Assembly: GCA_025560025.1 (NCBI GenBank)
Contig: CP048488.1
Location: forward strand, 186,001-250,000
Direction of reading: 5' to 3'
Length of the DNA stretch: 64,000 nucleotides
Origin: Agrobacterium tumefaciens
GTDB lineage: Bacteria > Pseudomonadota > Alphaproteobacteria > Rhizobiales > Rhizobiaceae
The notes beneath the pieces are model-generated. The model had not been told where the DNA came from, did not search any database, and saw only the letters and a program-made list of their open reading frames with translations. Positions 45,430 through 55,918 of this stretch are shown in pieces. The position numbers were made by a program, and so were the translations under genes. Position 1 is the stretch's first letter; each line of letters begins with the position of its first letter.

Positions 45430-47078
45430 CCAAGATCGACCCGATCACCGTAGAAGTCATTGGCAGCGCGCTGACCTCAATCGTCGAGGAGATGGGCGAG
45501 GCGCTGGTACGGGCCAGCTACTCCACCAACATCAAGGAACGTCGTGATTGCTCCACCGCGCTGTTCGATCACCGTGGCAACACGCTGTGCCAGGCAGAAC
45601 ACATCCCTATGCATCTCGGCAGCTTCATCGGGATCATTCCACATATCAACAAACGCTACGCGGCCGACGATATCAAACCGGGCGACGTGTTCATCGGAAA
45701 CGATGCGTACGAGGGAGGCGCAACCCACTTGCCCGACATCGTATTGGCCGAGCCCATCTTCCACGAATCGACGATGGTCGGATGGGCCGTGAACACCGCT
45801 CATCACGCGGACTTCGCAGACCGCGGTCATGCCCACATCTATCAGGAAGGGATCAGGTTGCCTCCCGTGCGGCTGTATCGCGAGGGGAAACTGCAGCGGG
45901 ATCTCCAGGATGTGTTTCTCCTGAACTGCCAGGTACCTCACGAACGGCTCTCCGATCTGAGAGCGCAGATGTCCGCCAATGGGCTGTGCGTGCAGCGAAT
46001 GCAGGACCTCTGCGCCAAATATGGTGCTGACAAGGTGCTCGCAGCCGGGGACGCACTCCAGGACTATGCAGAACGTAAGATGCGGGCAGGGATCGCAGCG
46101 ATACCAGATGGTGTCTACAGCTTCGCCGACTACTTCGACAGCAACCAGTTCTCCGAAATCATGGAGCTCAAGGTCGATATCACCATCAAGGGCGATGCGA
46201 TGAACATTGCGTTTGAAGCGCCGCCGCAGGTGCCTGCGGGCCTGAACGTTATCTACACCGCGCTGCTGGCGACGTGCTACTACGCGGTCAAGGCGGTCAT
46301 CGATCCGACGATCCTGCCGAACGCGGGTTTGTCCCGTCCGATCACGGTCAAGGCACCTCTGGGCTCACTGCTCAACTGCACGCATCCTGCGGCAGTCGAT
46401 GGCCGCATCATCGCCTGCCAGCGTGTCGCTGATCTGGTGCAAGGCGCGCTCGCGAAGGCCCTGCCTGGGAAGGTGACGGCCGCAGGGAACGGAGCCTGCA
46501 CCGGTGCCCTGTTCACTGGTACGCGAGAGGACGGTTCTCTCTGGGTGTATCTTGAGACGATCGGCGGCGGTGGCGGCGCACGGCCCACGGCAGATGGCTT
46601 GAGTGGCATTCACGTCCACATGACGAACACCTCAAACCTCCCGGTGGAGGCTCTCGAGCTGGAGTACCCCTTGACACTGCTGCGCTATGAACTCGTAAAC
46701 GGTTCAGCGGGAGCAGGTACCTGGCGCGGCGGGATGGGCCTGCGCCGAGTCTACCGCATTGAGGCCGATTGCCGCTGCAACGTGGACGGGGCCCGCTTCA
46801 CGGTCCATCCGTGGGGCTTGAACGGCGGCCTGGAGGCAACGGGCTCCGATTTCGATTTCGGGAATGACGAACACAATCTACCCGGAACGGTGCAGTTGAG
46901 GGCAGGCCAGGTGATCCAGATCATCACACCTGGCGGAGGTGGCTACGGTTCGCCGTCCGGCCGCTCTCCGGAAGCCGTCCGGCGCGACGTCAAGGAAGAG
47001 AGGATCACTTCCGATTTCGCCGAGCGCGTCTACAGCTACCGGAGTGTGGAAAGCCATCAGCAGACAGCCTTCGCCTGA
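45426..47078 (+). CDS. agaG: Hydantoinase/oxoprolinase subunit B (AgaG-like)
   Basis: This is the second hydantoinase/5-oxoprolinase subunit, 550 residues. The family start DPITVEVIGSALTSIVEEMG and the middle GDVFIGNDAYEGGATHLPDI (about 90-110) are clear, as is the late glycine-rich ITPGGGGYGSPSGR. With the A subunit it should open the lactam of agropinic acid at the cost of ATP. It is the last gene of the rightward operon; a GC hairpin follows at 47094. Confidence 0.82.
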   Translation: MTKIDPITVEVIGSALTSIVEEMGEALVRASYSTNIKERRDCSTALFDHRGNTLCQAEHIPMHLGSFIGIIPHINKRYAADDIKPGDVFIGNDAYEGGATHLPDIVLAEPIFHESTMVGWAVNTAHHADFADRGHAHIYQEGIRLPPVRLYREGKLQRDLQDVFLLNCQVPHERLSDLRAQMSANGLCVQRMQDLCAKYGADKVLAAGDALQDYAERKMRAGIAAIPDGVYSFADYFDSNQFSEIMELKVDITIKGDAMNIAFEAPPQVPAGLNVIYTALLATCYYAVKAVIDPTILPNAGLSRPITVKAPLGSLLNCTHPAAVDGRIIACQRVADLVQGALAKALPGKVTAAGNGACTGALFTGTREDGSLWVYLETIGGGGGARPTADGLSGIHVHMTNTSNLPVEALELEYPLTLLRYELVNGSAGAGTWRGGMGLRRVYRIEADCRCNVDGARFTVHPWGLNGGLEATGSDFDFGNDEHNLPGTVQLRAGQVIQIITPGGGGYGSPSGRSPEAVRRDVKEERITSDFAERVYSYRSVESHQQTAFA

Positions 47079-47093
47079 GTTGAAAACCGTTTC

Positions 47094-47120
47094 GCCGCGC
47101 CAGGCTCAACGTGGCGCGGC
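47094..47120 (+). terminator. Hairpin after hydantoinase operon
   Basis: GCCGCGCC (47094-47101) and GGCGCGGC (47113-47120) form a perfect 8-bp stem with an 11-nt loop, 16 bp after the stop codon. A short, T-poor tail (TACTAAATCTTT) follows, so termination strength is uncertain. Confidence 0.55.
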
Positions 47121-47189
47121 TACTAAATCTTTGCCCAGATGCCAACCGCGGCACTTATTTAGTATCGAATGGTTACTTCAAAGGGCGAC

Positions 47190-47434
47190 GTCCTTGGAGA
47201 CTTACGATCTTTCAGCCGCCGGCATCCATATCCAGCTCGATCTCGGGCTGGGGCAGGTCAGCAAATTCGAGATCTTCTTGGATGGCCGCCAGCTCAGCCC
47301 GTTTCACACGGTTCCCTGGATAGGGTAACCTCCCTCGAATGCGTGCCGTCGCCTCAAGCAGTTCAAGGTTTAGAAAGGGCAGGGAGCCGATCATACGATC
47401 TCCGGACGAAATAATCGGAGGAGGACGGTTTCGA
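47190..47434 (+). pseudogene. Possible relic of a sugar epimerase-like gene
   Basis: A plus-strand frame from about 47190 reads YDLSAAGIHIQLDLGLGQV, SKFEIFLDGRQLSPFHTVPW and then a stop. This resembles the beginning of aldose 1-epimerase-like (DUF4432-type) proteins (IDLGLGxIxxxEIDGRxxxPLHRxPW), but nothing convincing follows. It is convergent with the DeoR gene. It may be a gene start left behind by a deletion. The match is from memory and weak. Confidence 0.3.
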
Positions 47435-48301
47435 CTACACTTCCTGTTCTGAAGGAGACTCCTCAAGGAATGGCGCGATCACCAGTTCGTCTACGAGTGC
47501 AGAATATCTGTCGCGATCATCCTGCGGTAGCCCTTCATCCGTGATGATACGCTTGATCTGCTTCATTGGAACCACGCTGTAGATCTTGCGACTGCCGAAC
47601 TTGCTGCTGTCGATGATCAGCGTCGTCTCTATCGCGGCTCCCACCATGGCTCTTTGAAGCTGGACGAGATCCAGCCATGTGTCCGTCGGTCCGCTAGGAT
47701 CCACAGCATGCGTACAGAGAAAATAGTGATCGCAATTCAATTCGCGTACGAACTTGGTGCTGGTTTCACCAAGAAGGACGTAAGCGCCGTGCCTGCATGT
47801 CCCACCTGGAACAACCACTGAGATCGGGTCCCGGTTAGCGAGGATCGCGGCAACCTGGACATCGTTGGTGATGACAGTGAGCGGAATTGCGAGCTCAGCA
47901 ATCGCATGGGCGAGAAGATGCGAGGTCGACTTCGAGTCGATGAGAACGCTCTGTCCCGGCTGCAGAATGCTGGCGGCCGCTTTCGCGATCGCGCGCTTTT
48001 CCTCAACCGAGGTGTTGCGCGCTTCCTCCATCCGCTGCTCGTAGGTCGTGTTCTGCCGAACGCGGACAGCGCCCCCGTGGGTTCGTTTGAGCAGTCCGTC
48101 CGCCGCCAGCGAATCCAGATCGCGTCGGATGGTAGAAATTGACGCATTCAGACGCCGGGCGAGATCCTGCGTGGAAGCAACCGAATTGGTCGAAAACCAA
48201 TCCAGAATCTTCGAGCGCCGTTCCGCGGGAAGAAAATCGTCGTCCTGAGCAACATTCTTATCGTTCAAGCGTGTTCTCGCTGTTCTCACTGCCATGATCA
48301 T
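47435..48301 (-). CDS. DeoR-family transcriptional regulator
   Basis: This is a 288-residue DeoR-type regulator. The winged helix LPAERRSKILDWFSTNSVAS, TQDLARRLNASISTIRRDLD and LLKRTHGGAVR occupies about residues 24-80, and the DeoRC sugar-phosphate sensor domain fills the rest (VLIDSKSTSHLLAHAI, VVVPGGTCRHGAYVLLG). It lies 79 bp downstream of the RidA gene in the same direction and probably controls the flanking importer and aga-like operons. In octopine plasmids the mannopinic acid genes have a regulator called MoaR; I cannot say whether this is the same protein. Confidence 0.85.
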   Translation of the reverse strand: MIMAVRTARTRLNDKNVAQDDDFLPAERRSKILDWFSTNSVASTQDLARRLNASISTIRRDLDSLAADGLLKRTHGGAVRVRQNTTYEQRMEEARNTSVEEKRAIAKAAASILQPGQSVLIDSKSTSHLLAHAIAELAIPLTVITNDVQVAAILANRDPISVVVPGGTCRHGAYVLLGETSTKFVRELNCDHYFLCTHAVDPSGPTDTWLDLVQLQRAMVGAAIETTLIIDSSKFGSRKIYSVVPMKQIKRIITDEGLPQDDRDRYSALVDELVIAPFLEESPSEQEV

Positions 48302-48380
48302 TTACTATGCGAGAAATCGGATGGATGGAAGGTTTCATTCATTTGGGAGGCCGGCTTGCGCCGACCTTCCAGCCGAAAAA

Positions 48381-48803
48381 TCACTGGCTGATGTCGATCA
48401 GCTTCGCTTCGACAGCGCCAGCTCCCTTGTAAGCCTGCACTTCGATCTCGACCTTGAACTCGTCGTTCCCGAGCGGCGTGCACAGGACCGTGCGGGCCGG
48501 GTCGATGCCCCTGAAACGCTCGCCGACGTAGGCCATCACAGTCGGAGCGTCTGCAACGTTCGGGATGTAGATCGTTGAATTGATGACATCCTTTAGGGAT
48601 GCGCCGACAGAGGCAAGGGCCCGCTCGATGTTGTTGAAGCACTGAGTTGCCTGTTCCACCGGGTCGGTGGACATCTCGCGCGTCTTGTAATTGCGGCCTG
48701 CGGTGTTGGAGACGTAGATCCAGTTATCTACGGCCACGATACGCGAATAGCTCTCCTTCGTTTCGTAAAGGCTGCCAGACTTAACCTTGATGACCTCGAC
48801 CAT
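48381..48803 (-). CDS. RidA-family enamine/imine deaminase
   Basis: This is a 140-residue protein of the RidA/YjgF/UK114 family, started at the ATG at 48803, which follows GAGGAAAG. The conserved NNIERALASVGASLKDVINSTIYI and DPARTVLCTPL segments (with the substrate arginine) are present. RidA proteins hydrolyse reactive imines set free by amino acid oxidases, so this one probably works with the FAD oxidase at 42025 during mannopinic acid breakdown (inference). It is first in a leftward pair with the DeoR gene. Confidence 0.85.
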   Translation of the reverse strand: MVEVIKVKSGSLYETKESYSRIVAVDNWIYVSNTAGRNYKTREMSTDPVEQATQCFNNIERALASVGASLKDVINSTIYIPNVADAPTVMAYVGERFRGIDPARTVLCTPLGNDEFKVEIEVQAYKGAGAVEAKLIDISQ

Positions 48804-49188
48804 TTCTTTCCTCATTGGGTTAGATGAATCACACCAGCCTGCCGGATGGCGCTAGACCAGCGCATTCGCCACATGGCGCCCACGCTCGCTCACCGCGCCA
48901 ATGCAGTGAACGATCATGAAATATTGGGAATGATCATAATCCGCAAGCTCAAATCATCAAAAAACGTCATAAAACTTCGAATATGATAAAAATCTTCCGC
49001 GAAACGCCGCTTACTATTGACGTTTTCTGAACCAATGGCATTATGCGCTGCAAGTCTGGTGTGGTAAGCGGCAATAAATTGCAGCTTTCGACCTCGCCAC
49101 GCCCGGGGCTGCCATCCAAGCGTCCCTCTGGCTTTTTTGAACGATTGGGAGCAGTGCGGACGAACGCGCGCCCCTGGGGAGCGAAATC
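48804..49188. promoter_or_regulatory. Divergent promoter, ridA-deoR and second importer
   Basis: These 385 bp hold no gene. Two copies of a 13-mer are present: TGACGTTTTTTGA on the minus strand (48957-48969) and TGACGTTTTCTGA on the plus strand (49018-49030), about 61 bp apart and facing each other, similar to the site at 41185. TGATCAT also occurs at 48931-48937, with GATCAT at 48912, and TGATCAT again at 48295-48301 over the DeoR start. Either motif could be the DeoR operator. Confidence 0.5.
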
Positions 49189-50130
49189 ATGTTAATCTAC
49201 CTGGCGAAGCGGCTAGGGTTTGCTGTTGTGACCCTCCTGAGCGTTCTCACGCTCATCTTCCTAATGGTCCGGATACTTCCTGGTGACCCCGTGCTCATGA
49301 TCCTGGGTGATCAGGCTAGTGCGGAGAGCGTCGCGGCTTTGCGGCAGCGTCTCGGTCTCGATCAATCGATCGGCCTTCAGTATGTTCACTTTCTAGCGAA
49401 TGCCGTGACAGGTGACCTCGGCAATTCGATGGTATCGGGTCGGCCAGTCACGGAGGAGGTCTTGAACGTCCTCCCTTACACGCTGGAACTGACCTTCGCC
49501 TCCCTGGTGGTGGGCCTGGCGCTCGGAGTTCCGACGGGAGTATGGGCGGCGGTGAAGCGCAGCAAGCTGCCGGACTACATTCTCCGGCTGATCTCGCTTA
49601 TCGGGCTGTCGCTTCCGGGCTTCGTCTCCGCGATCGTCCTGCTGATCGTGTTCGCCATCAATCTCCGCTGGTTTCCCGTGATCAGCGCTGGTGGTGATGA
49701 AGGTATCGTCAACCGCCTCTGGCAGATGACGCTGCCGGTCGTCTCGCTCGCGCTGATCATGATGGCCTACATCACGAGAGTGACGCGTTCCGCGATGCTC
49801 GAGGTGCTCAACCAGGATTTCGTTCGCACTGCACGAGCGAAAGGGGCGAGACCTGCTGTCGTCATCTGGAGACATGCTCTCGGAAACTGCCTGATTCCAA
49901 TCAGCACTGTCGTCGGCCTCTACCTCGGCATCCTGATCGGTAACTCGGTTCTCACCGAAATCGTCTTCTCGCGGCCCGGTCTTGGCAAACTGATCCTGAC
50001 CGCGCTGAGCCAGCGGGACTACACGCTGCTTCAAGGCATGGTGGTCGTCTACACGCTAATCGTCGTGATCGTGAACCTCGCGACAGATCTCACTTACGGT
50101 CTCTTTGATCCAAGGGTGCAGTACAAATGA
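49189..50130 (+). CDS. Peptide-type ABC permease (DppB)
   Basis: This is the first permease of the second peptide-type importer, 313 residues, with six spans. The DppB motif LPGDPVLMILGDQASAES (about 31-48) and the inner loop LNQDFVRTARAKGARPAVVIWRHAL are clear. Its stop overlaps the next ATG by 4 bp. The operon order permease-permease-ATPase-receptor runs rightward, away from the regulator. Confidence 0.88.
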   Translation: MLIYLAKRLGFAVVTLLSVLTLIFLMVRILPGDPVLMILGDQASAESVAALRQRLGLDQSIGLQYVHFLANAVTGDLGNSMVSGRPVTEEVLNVLPYTLELTFASLVVGLALGVPTGVWAAVKRSKLPDYILRLISLIGLSLPGFVSAIVLLIVFAINLRWFPVISAGGDEGIVNRLWQMTLPVVSLALIMMAYITRVTRSAMLEVLNQDFVRTARAKGARPAVVIWRHALGNCLIPISTVVGLYLGILIGNSVLTEIVFSRPGLGKLILTALSQRDYTLLQGMVVVYTLIVVIVNLATDLTYGLFDPRVQYK

Positions 50131-51007
50131 GCAATTCCACCGTTCCTTCGACGAGTCCCGACCAAGGGTCGCGGAAAGCCACAAGCTTCCTCATTCGCAT
50201 GAACCCATCCATGTGGATCGGCACGGCCATAATCGTGGCGCTCGTTGCCGCCGCCATCCTGGCGCCGCAGATATCTTTCTATCCGCCTGCCAAGCAAAAC
50301 CTGTTCGATCAACTCTCTCCGCCAGGGGCTGACTACCTCCTCGGCGCGGATCAGTTCGGCCGCGATATCTGGACCCGGCTGGTCTATGGTGCGCGCTACT
50401 CGCTGCTGATCGGCTCTCTCGCCGTTCTTGCCGCAATGGTGATCGGCACCTTCATCGGAATGATCGCCGGATTCAGGGGAGGGAGGATCGACATCATCCT
50501 CATGCAGGTGATGGATGTCATCCTGGCCTTCCCGTCGCTGATCCTCGGTATAGCTCTAGTTGCCCTCATGGGCGCCACGATGACGAACATCATTGCCGCC
50601 ATCGCGTTCACGTCCGTCCCCGCATTCGCCCGCGTTGCGAGAGCCGCCGTCCTGACACAGCGCGACAGGGAGTACGTGCAGGCGTGCAGCGCCATGGGTT
50701 TCTCCGGACCGCGAATTCTGTTCCGTCACATACTCCCGGCCATTCTCCCGGAGGTGATGGTGCTGGCCTCGCTTTGGATGGCGAACGCAGTGAGGACGGA
50801 GGCATCACTGGCTTTCGTCGGGCTCGGTATTGCGCCGCCTGCGCCGACCTGGGGCGGCATGGTGCGGGACGGCTTCCAGGTCATCCTGAGTTCTCCATAC
50901 CTTGCCCTGTTTCCGAGCCTGGCGATCCTGCTGCTCGTTCTGGCATTCAATCTGATCGGTGACGGTCTGCGCGACCTTATCGATCCCCGAATGAAGGATT
51001 CTCACTG

Positions 51008-51008
<1 letters not shown>
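50127..51008 (+). CDS. Peptide-type ABC permease (DppC)
   Basis: This is the second permease, 293 residues. LGADQFGRDIWTRLVYGARYS marks the DppC start, and the inner loop reads YVQACSAMGFSGPRILFRHILPAIL. It overlaps the ATPase gene by one base (TGATG). It is related to the DppC protein at 37521 but too divergent for a recent copy. Confidence 0.88.
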
Positions 51009-52774
<1,766 letters not shown>

Positions 52775-52888
52775 CAAGATCGGGCGACGAGATGGCTGCG
52801 CCCGGTCAGCCTTGCCGAGACACGCATAGGATACTGCGGTGGATGGTCCAGATGCAGGTAAAATTCATCAGTGAAAAGGGGAGTTCGC

Positions 52889-54457
52889 ATGAAATACAAA
52901 GCTTACTGGACATCTGTGGCTATCGCCGTCGGCGTGGTGGGAGGCATCGCTTCGCTTCCGAACGTGGCCTACGCCGCGAAGACGGAACTTTCCATGGGAG
53001 TAGCCGCCGAAGATGTGACAACGCTTGATCCGCACTTCGCGACGACCACATCGGATCGGACGCTGGCATCATACGTGTTCGGCGCCCTGGTCCGTTTTGC
53101 CCCCGGCTCGGCAAACCCCTCCACGATCGAACCCGACCTGGCGGAAAGCTGGAGCCCGAGTGCAGACCAACTGGTCTGGACATTCAAGCTCCGACCGGGT
53201 GTCAAGTGGCAGTCGGGCTTCGGGGATGTGAACACAGACGACGTCGTGTTCAGCCTGGAGAAGGCCCGGGACCCCAAGCGCTCGGCCTTCTCTGGAGACT
53301 ATGCTGCCATCCAGAAGGTTGAAGCGGTCGATGCGAGCACCGTTCGCATCACGCTTTCCAAGCGAGTCCCCAGCCTGCTGGCGCTTCTCTCTAACTACTC
53401 GGGCGGCTTCATCATTTCGAAGAAGGCCTACGAAGAGCGTGGGGAAGACTTTAAGCGTCGTCCAGTCGGTTTCGGCCCGTTCCAAGTGGCATCCGTGCAG
53501 CCCGGTCAGTCCGTGACTTTGACGGCTTATGCTGAGTACTTCAGAGGGAAGCCCAAGCTTTCGAAGGTGACCTACAGGTTCCTCAACAATGACGCTGCTC
53601 GCGATCTGGCATTCGAGTCCGGCGAACTCGATGTCGAGCAAGGCAATCAAGATCAGCGTTGGTTGACGCGGCTCGAGGCAAATCCAGAAAACCGGGTCGA
53701 TACCATTGAGCCGGCGGAACTGAATGTCCTTCACGTCAACATAACAAAGCCACCCTTCAACGACATCCGTGTCCGTCAGGCTCTCGCTCATGCGGTGAAC
53801 GCGGCGCAGATTGCTAAGTACAGAGGCGATCGCGTTAACCGGGCAGTCCCGTCGGTCATCCCGTCGAACAATCTCGGCTTCAATCCCGACGCAGGGGTTT
53901 TGGAATACGACCCTGCGAAGTCGAAGGCCCTGCTGGCTGAAGCCGGGTTCCCGAACGGGATAACCGTCACCATGCTCGCCAGCCAGTTGCCGGGCCTGGA
54001 GAGCCTGGCGCAACTGGTTCAGGCTCAGGCCGCCGAGGGCGGTATCACCCTCACTCTCCAACCCGTCGAACACGCGACCTGGCACCAGATGATCCGCAAG
54101 GATCTGAGCCCCATCGTCCTCTACGGCGCGGCGCGGTTCCCGATTGCCGACTACTACCTCACGCAGTTCTACCACTCGAACAGCGAGATCGGAAAACCGA
54201 CCGCCGTCGTAAACTTCAGTCATTGCAACGTCGCCGACGAGCAGATCGAGGCTGCTCGTACCGAAGTCGATCCGGCCAAGCAGATCGAACTTTGGAAAGA
54301 AGCGCAAAAACTGATCGTCGGCAATGTGTGCGCGATCCCTCTCACCGAAAACCTGGGGGCCTGGGCCAGAAAGAGCAAGCTCAATTGGGGCTTCGAGATG
54401 AAGGGATCCATGCCGTCGGCGCCGCTCATCACGGAACAGACGTATTTCGCAGACTGA
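52889..54457 (+). CDS. Peptide/opine ABC binding protein (SBP_bac_5)
   Basis: This is the periplasmic receptor of the second peptide-type importer, 522 residues from the ATG at 52889 (preceded by AAAGGGG); a GTG 18 bp upstream is less likely. The signal peptide ends VAYAA and the mature part begins KTELSMGVAAEDVTTLDP. The family motif LAESWSPSADQLVWTFKLR is at about 76-95. With two such importers around the aga-like genes, one may carry mannopinic and the other agropinic acid. Confidence 0.87.
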   Translation: MKYKAYWTSVAIAVGVVGGIASLPNVAYAAKTELSMGVAAEDVTTLDPHFATTTSDRTLASYVFGALVRFAPGSANPSTIEPDLAESWSPSADQLVWTFKLRPGVKWQSGFGDVNTDDVVFSLEKARDPKRSAFSGDYAAIQKVEAVDASTVRITLSKRVPSLLALLSNYSGGFIISKKAYEERGEDFKRRPVGFGPFQVASVQPGQSVTLTAYAEYFRGKPKLSKVTYRFLNNDAARDLAFESGELDVEQGNQDQRWLTRLEANPENRVDTIEPAELNVLHVNITKPPFNDIRVRQALAHAVNAAQIAKYRGDRVNRAVPSVIPSNNLGFNPDAGVLEYDPAKSKALLAEAGFPNGITVTMLASQLPGLESLAQLVQAQAAEGGITLTLQPVEHATWHQMIRKDLSPIVLYGAARFPIADYYLTQFYHSNSEIGKPTAVVNFSHCNVADEQIEAARTEVDPAKQIELWKEAQKLIVGNVCAIPLTENLGAWARKSKLNWGFEMKGSMPSAPLITEQTYFAD

Positions 54458-54686
54458 ACTCGGCTTCCGGGTCATAAGGGAACTCACTGAATAACTGCGG
54501 TTTGGTGGGAGCCGGCTCCGCGATCGGCCTCGGTGAATTCTGAAAGCTTCCTCCCGGAGAAGGGTGGTCGGCCGACCTTCGCAGCGATGTCGAAGGACGG
54601 GCGATCGCCCTTCGGGAGCGTGACTGCGCCTGCCGAGCCGCTGCGGCATCAAGAATCGATTCCGCAGTTTACGGAGGGATGACGTA

Positions 54687-55734
54687 ATGGAATATCGACA
54701 GCTAGGCCGCTCAGGTCTCAGGGTTTCAACGATCACGATGGGCACGATGACCTTGGGGGGGCGCGGAAGGTCGGAGATCTTGGTGTCCCCGAAGCTCAAA
54801 GGCTCGTCGACGTGTGTATCGATGCAGGTGTCAACCTGATCGATACCGCAGATGTGTACTCGGACGGGAAGTCCGAAGAGATCATTGGTGAGGTTCTTGG
54901 TGGCAAACGCAAGAACGGCGTCCTTGTTGCCACGAAGGCGCGCTTCCCGATGGGCAAGGGTCCCAACGACGCAGGCAACTCCCGGCACATCTCATCGAAG
55001 CGTGTGAAGCCAGCCTCAAACGGCTGAAAACCGATGTCATCGACCTGTATCAGTTGCACGAATGGGATGGGCACACGCCACTTGACGAAACCATGGAGGC
55101 GCTCGATACCCTCGTTCGTCAGGGCAAAGTGCGCTACATCGGTTGCTCCAACTTCTCGGACTGGCACATCATGAAGGTAATGGGTGTCAGCGAAGCGCGA
55201 TAGACGCGAGCGGTTCGTAAGCCAGCAGGTCCACTACACCCTCGAAGCCCGTGATGCAGAATACGAGCTTCTTCCTGTGACCGTCGACCAGGGCCTTGGC
55301 GTGCTCGTGTAGAGCCCGCTCTCGGGGGGCCTTCTTTCAGGCAAGCATCGTCGCGACCAGGCAGCCCCAGAAGGTAGCCGTCAGCTCGCTGGTTGGAAGG
55401 AACCGCCGATCCGCGATGAAAACCGACTGTGGAACATTGTCGACAAGCTCGTCGAAATTGCCGACGGCCGAGGCATCTCCGTTGCCCAGGTTGCGCTTGC
55501 CTGGCTCATCGGCCTGAAGCCCATCACTTCCGTTGTTATCGGCGGTCGCACCGAGGCGCAGTTCAAGGACAACCTCGCCGCGGCGGAGCTGATCTTGACT
55601 GCCGAGGAACGGCAGCGGTTGGACGACGTGAGCCTTCCGCCTCTGATCTACCCCTATTGGCACCAGAGGAATGAGGCGAAGGATCGCCTGAGCGCGCCGA
55701 CCTTGAACTCCTGGCGCCTCATCTCAAGCGGTAA
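54687..55734 (+). pseudogene. Aldo/keto reductase pseudogene
   Basis: This is a decayed copy of the aldo/keto reductase at 32512, recognisable from MEYRQLGRSGLRVST to DLELLAPHLKR. I count at least five lesions: frame shifts near 54757-54775 (at a G run), near 54980-54995, near 55200 and near 55690, and a TAG at 55309-55311 where the intact copy has Trp (VLIWSPL). Protein identity between the lesions remains high, so decay is recent. It follows the second importer after 229 bp and still has a GGAGGG ribosome site. Confidence 0.9.
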
Positions 55735-55773
55735 AGATGAATGATCGGCGGCCAACCGCCGATCATTCATCTT
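55734..55773. terminator. Long perfect hairpin between AKR relic and trbI
   Basis: AAGATGAATGATCGGCGG (55734-55751) is repeated in perfect inverted form at 55756-55773 with a CCAA loop, an 18-bp stem. It lies between the convergent AKR relic and the trb operon and would stop transcription from both sides, although no T-run is present. Confidence 0.75.
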
Positions 55774-55918
55774 GGACTCGAATCGCGTGAGAGCTGGATT
55801 TCGAGAGGCACGATCGAAACTAGAAATGTTAAATGGCTTGGCACGTGAAGGGAACGCGGGCCTAGATGATGGCGCGCACATCACCTTTTCGAAGCCATGC
55901 CAAAGCTTTGATTCATTA

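Noticed and set aside
53069..54988. 639-codon open frame on the minus strand
   Set aside because: It lies antisense to the binding-protein gene and the AKR relic; its translation is arginine-rich and without domains, a GC-rich shadow.
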